Source of the DNA: Eubacteriaceae bacterium
GTDB lineage: Bacteria; Bacillota; Clostridia; Eubacteriales; Anaerofustaceae
Direction: 5' to 3'
DNA: 48,011 bases
NCBI GenBank assembly: GCA_017531485.1
Contig: JAFXKY010000016.1
Span: forward strand, 1 to 48,011
How positions within the stretch are numbered: position 1 is the first letter of the stretch; each line of letters begins with the position of its first letter. The position numbers were made by a program, and so were the translations under genes. This document shows positions 47,457-48,011 of this stretch, piece after piece. The notes beneath the pieces were generated by a model. It was given only the letters and a program-made list of their open reading frames with translations, did not search any database and was not told the DNA's origin.

Positions 47457-47821
47457 ACAAAGAGAGTCTTATAAGCAAAATAAGAGAAGAAGTTCTTGAT
47501 TCCATGGTCGGTTTCATGGAAAGCTACATTGAAGACGGTGAAGAGCCTCCGTACACACGTGAAGATATCGATTCATGTGAAGAGATCCTTACAGATTACG
47601 TCTCTGCACTTGCATTGCTTCCGCATCCCGATGATGAAAAGATAATGGATGCGGTAAAAGAAGCGGTTCTCAGATTAAACGAATTGAATGAAGAGACGGA
47701 TTATTGTCTTATCGAAACGGAGGAGCGTGAAAACATCGCATTATTCATTCAGGAGTGTGCGGAGTTATGCGGACTTAATGACATTCCTGAAGATGTTACG
47801 GAAGAATGGAGAGACTGGTAG
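47453..47821 (+). CDS. Small acidic cytoplasmic protein, unknown
   Basis: 122 residues, strongly acidic and helical (KIREEVLDSMVGFMESYIEDGEE; VKEAVLRLNELNEETDYCLIETEERENIALFIQECAELCG). No recognised family. Translation is coupled to the membrane protein through ATGA (47453-47456) with AAAGGAG upstream, so the two probably act together. Confidence 0.75.
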   Translation: MNKESLISKIREEVLDSMVGFMESYIEDGEEPPYTREDIDSCEEILTDYVSALALLPHPDDEKIMDAVKEAVLRLNELNEETDYCLIETEERENIALFIQECAELCGLNDIPEDVTEEWRDW

Positions 47822-47830
47822 TTCAAGGAT

Positions 47831-47858
47831 GCCTTGTGCTTCGCACAAGGCTTTTTTT
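47831..47858 (+). terminator. Terminator of the 46569-47821 operon
   Basis: Perfect 9-bp stem GCCTTGTGC (47831-47839) / GCACAAGGC (47843-47851), TTC loop, TTTTTTT. Confidence 0.93.
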
Positions 47859-47885
47859 ATTTTCCCACCCGCCACCCTCGCCGCC

Positions 47886-48011
47886 GCGAGCCGTGCAGGC
47901 ACGGCTCGCAAAGTGGCTTTGCCACTTTGCCGCGAAAGCTTGCTTTCGCGCGGCGGCGGCAGCGCCGCGCGGCTTCGCGGAGCGAAGCCGCAGCCCGTGG
48001 CTTTGCCACGG
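47886..48011. repeat. Six contiguous GC-rich palindromes at the window edge
   Basis: Back-to-back perfect stems: GCGAGCCGTGC / GCACGGCTCGC (47886-47909), GCAAAGTGGC-ttt-GCCACTTTGC (47908-47930), CGCGAAAGC-tt-GCTTTCGCG (47931-47950), GCGCGGCG / CGCCGCGC (47948-47970), GCGGCTTCGC-gga-GCGAAGCCGC (47969-47991), CCGTGGC-ttt-GCCACGG (47995-48011). They share 2- to 3-base loops but not stem sequence, and the base composition differs sharply from the AT-richer genes around. No coding frame is supported; the array probably continues outside. Confidence 0.8.

Overview
The window looks like chromosome from a low-to-moderate GC Firmicute of class Clostridia. The evidence is a ylxM-ffh-rpsP-khpA operon, an rplU-prp-rpmA operon whose L27 carries the Prp-cleavable N-terminal extension, an LCP-family envelope protein, a secreted protein with a type I dockerin, and strong AGGAGG ribosome sites throughout. 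A gut or rumen fibre-associated Clostridium is a reasonable inference from the dockerin; genus cannot be named from sequence alone.

Region 1 (1 to about 10.03 kb) is one end of an integrated mobilizable element, read almost wholly on the minus strand. It carries a large serine recombinase (cut by the window edge), a possible TnpW-like protein, a MobA/MobL (MOBQ) relaxase with a candidate RSF1010-like nick site beside it, a DUF3847 protein, an excisionase-like HTH protein, a sigma-region-4-like protein and a Cys-motif protein. Two cargo cassettes are inserted: a PadR/HAAS/lipoprotein operon and a DUF2975/XRE/secreted-protein operon, each behind a near-consensus promoter with a palindromic operator. 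Between the sigma-like gene and the Cys-motif gene is an array of five ~50-bp units, each a hairpin nested inside GTTACG/CGTAAC ends. The element appears to end inside a host XRE regulator gene, of which only the first 42 codons remain.

Region 2 (10.3-20.0 kb) is a VOC protein followed by a complete-looking aromatic amino acid operon: pheA (chorismate mutase-prephenate dehydratase), aroB, aroC, a fused aroE-aroK, aroQ, aroA, tyrA and two tandem DAHP synthases. Most genes overlap by ATGA. In front is a 19-codon leader peptide containing 3 Phe and 4 Tyr codons, then a terminator and a competing antiterminator: a classical translation-coupled attenuator that would sense Phe and Tyr.

Region 3 (20-28.4 kb) has assorted single genes: a membrane-anchored protein with a possible divergent Nudix-like segment, a YwaF-like membrane protein, a HAD phosphatase with an LCP-BIG2 protein, a nitroreductase, an alpha/beta hydrolase, a membrane XRE regulator, the L21-Prp-L27 operon with its L21 leader, and a DUF3786 protein.

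Region 4 (28.4-38.0 kb) is one 3183-residue secreted protein: signal peptide, about nine short Ig-like modules, about three ~375-residue tandem repeats, 17 C/CxxC repeats and a C-terminal dockerin.

Region 5 (38.2-48.0 kb) holds the khpA/rpsP/ffh/ylxM operon, a DUF3298-like protein, two MalY/PatB-type aminotransferases flanking a lipoprotein, a uroporphyrinogen-decarboxylase-family protein, an unknown membrane protein with a small acidic partner, and at the right edge a run of six back-to-back GC-rich palindromes. A 60-bp operator-like module at 43.85 kb closely matches one at 10.2 kb next to the disrupted XRE gene.
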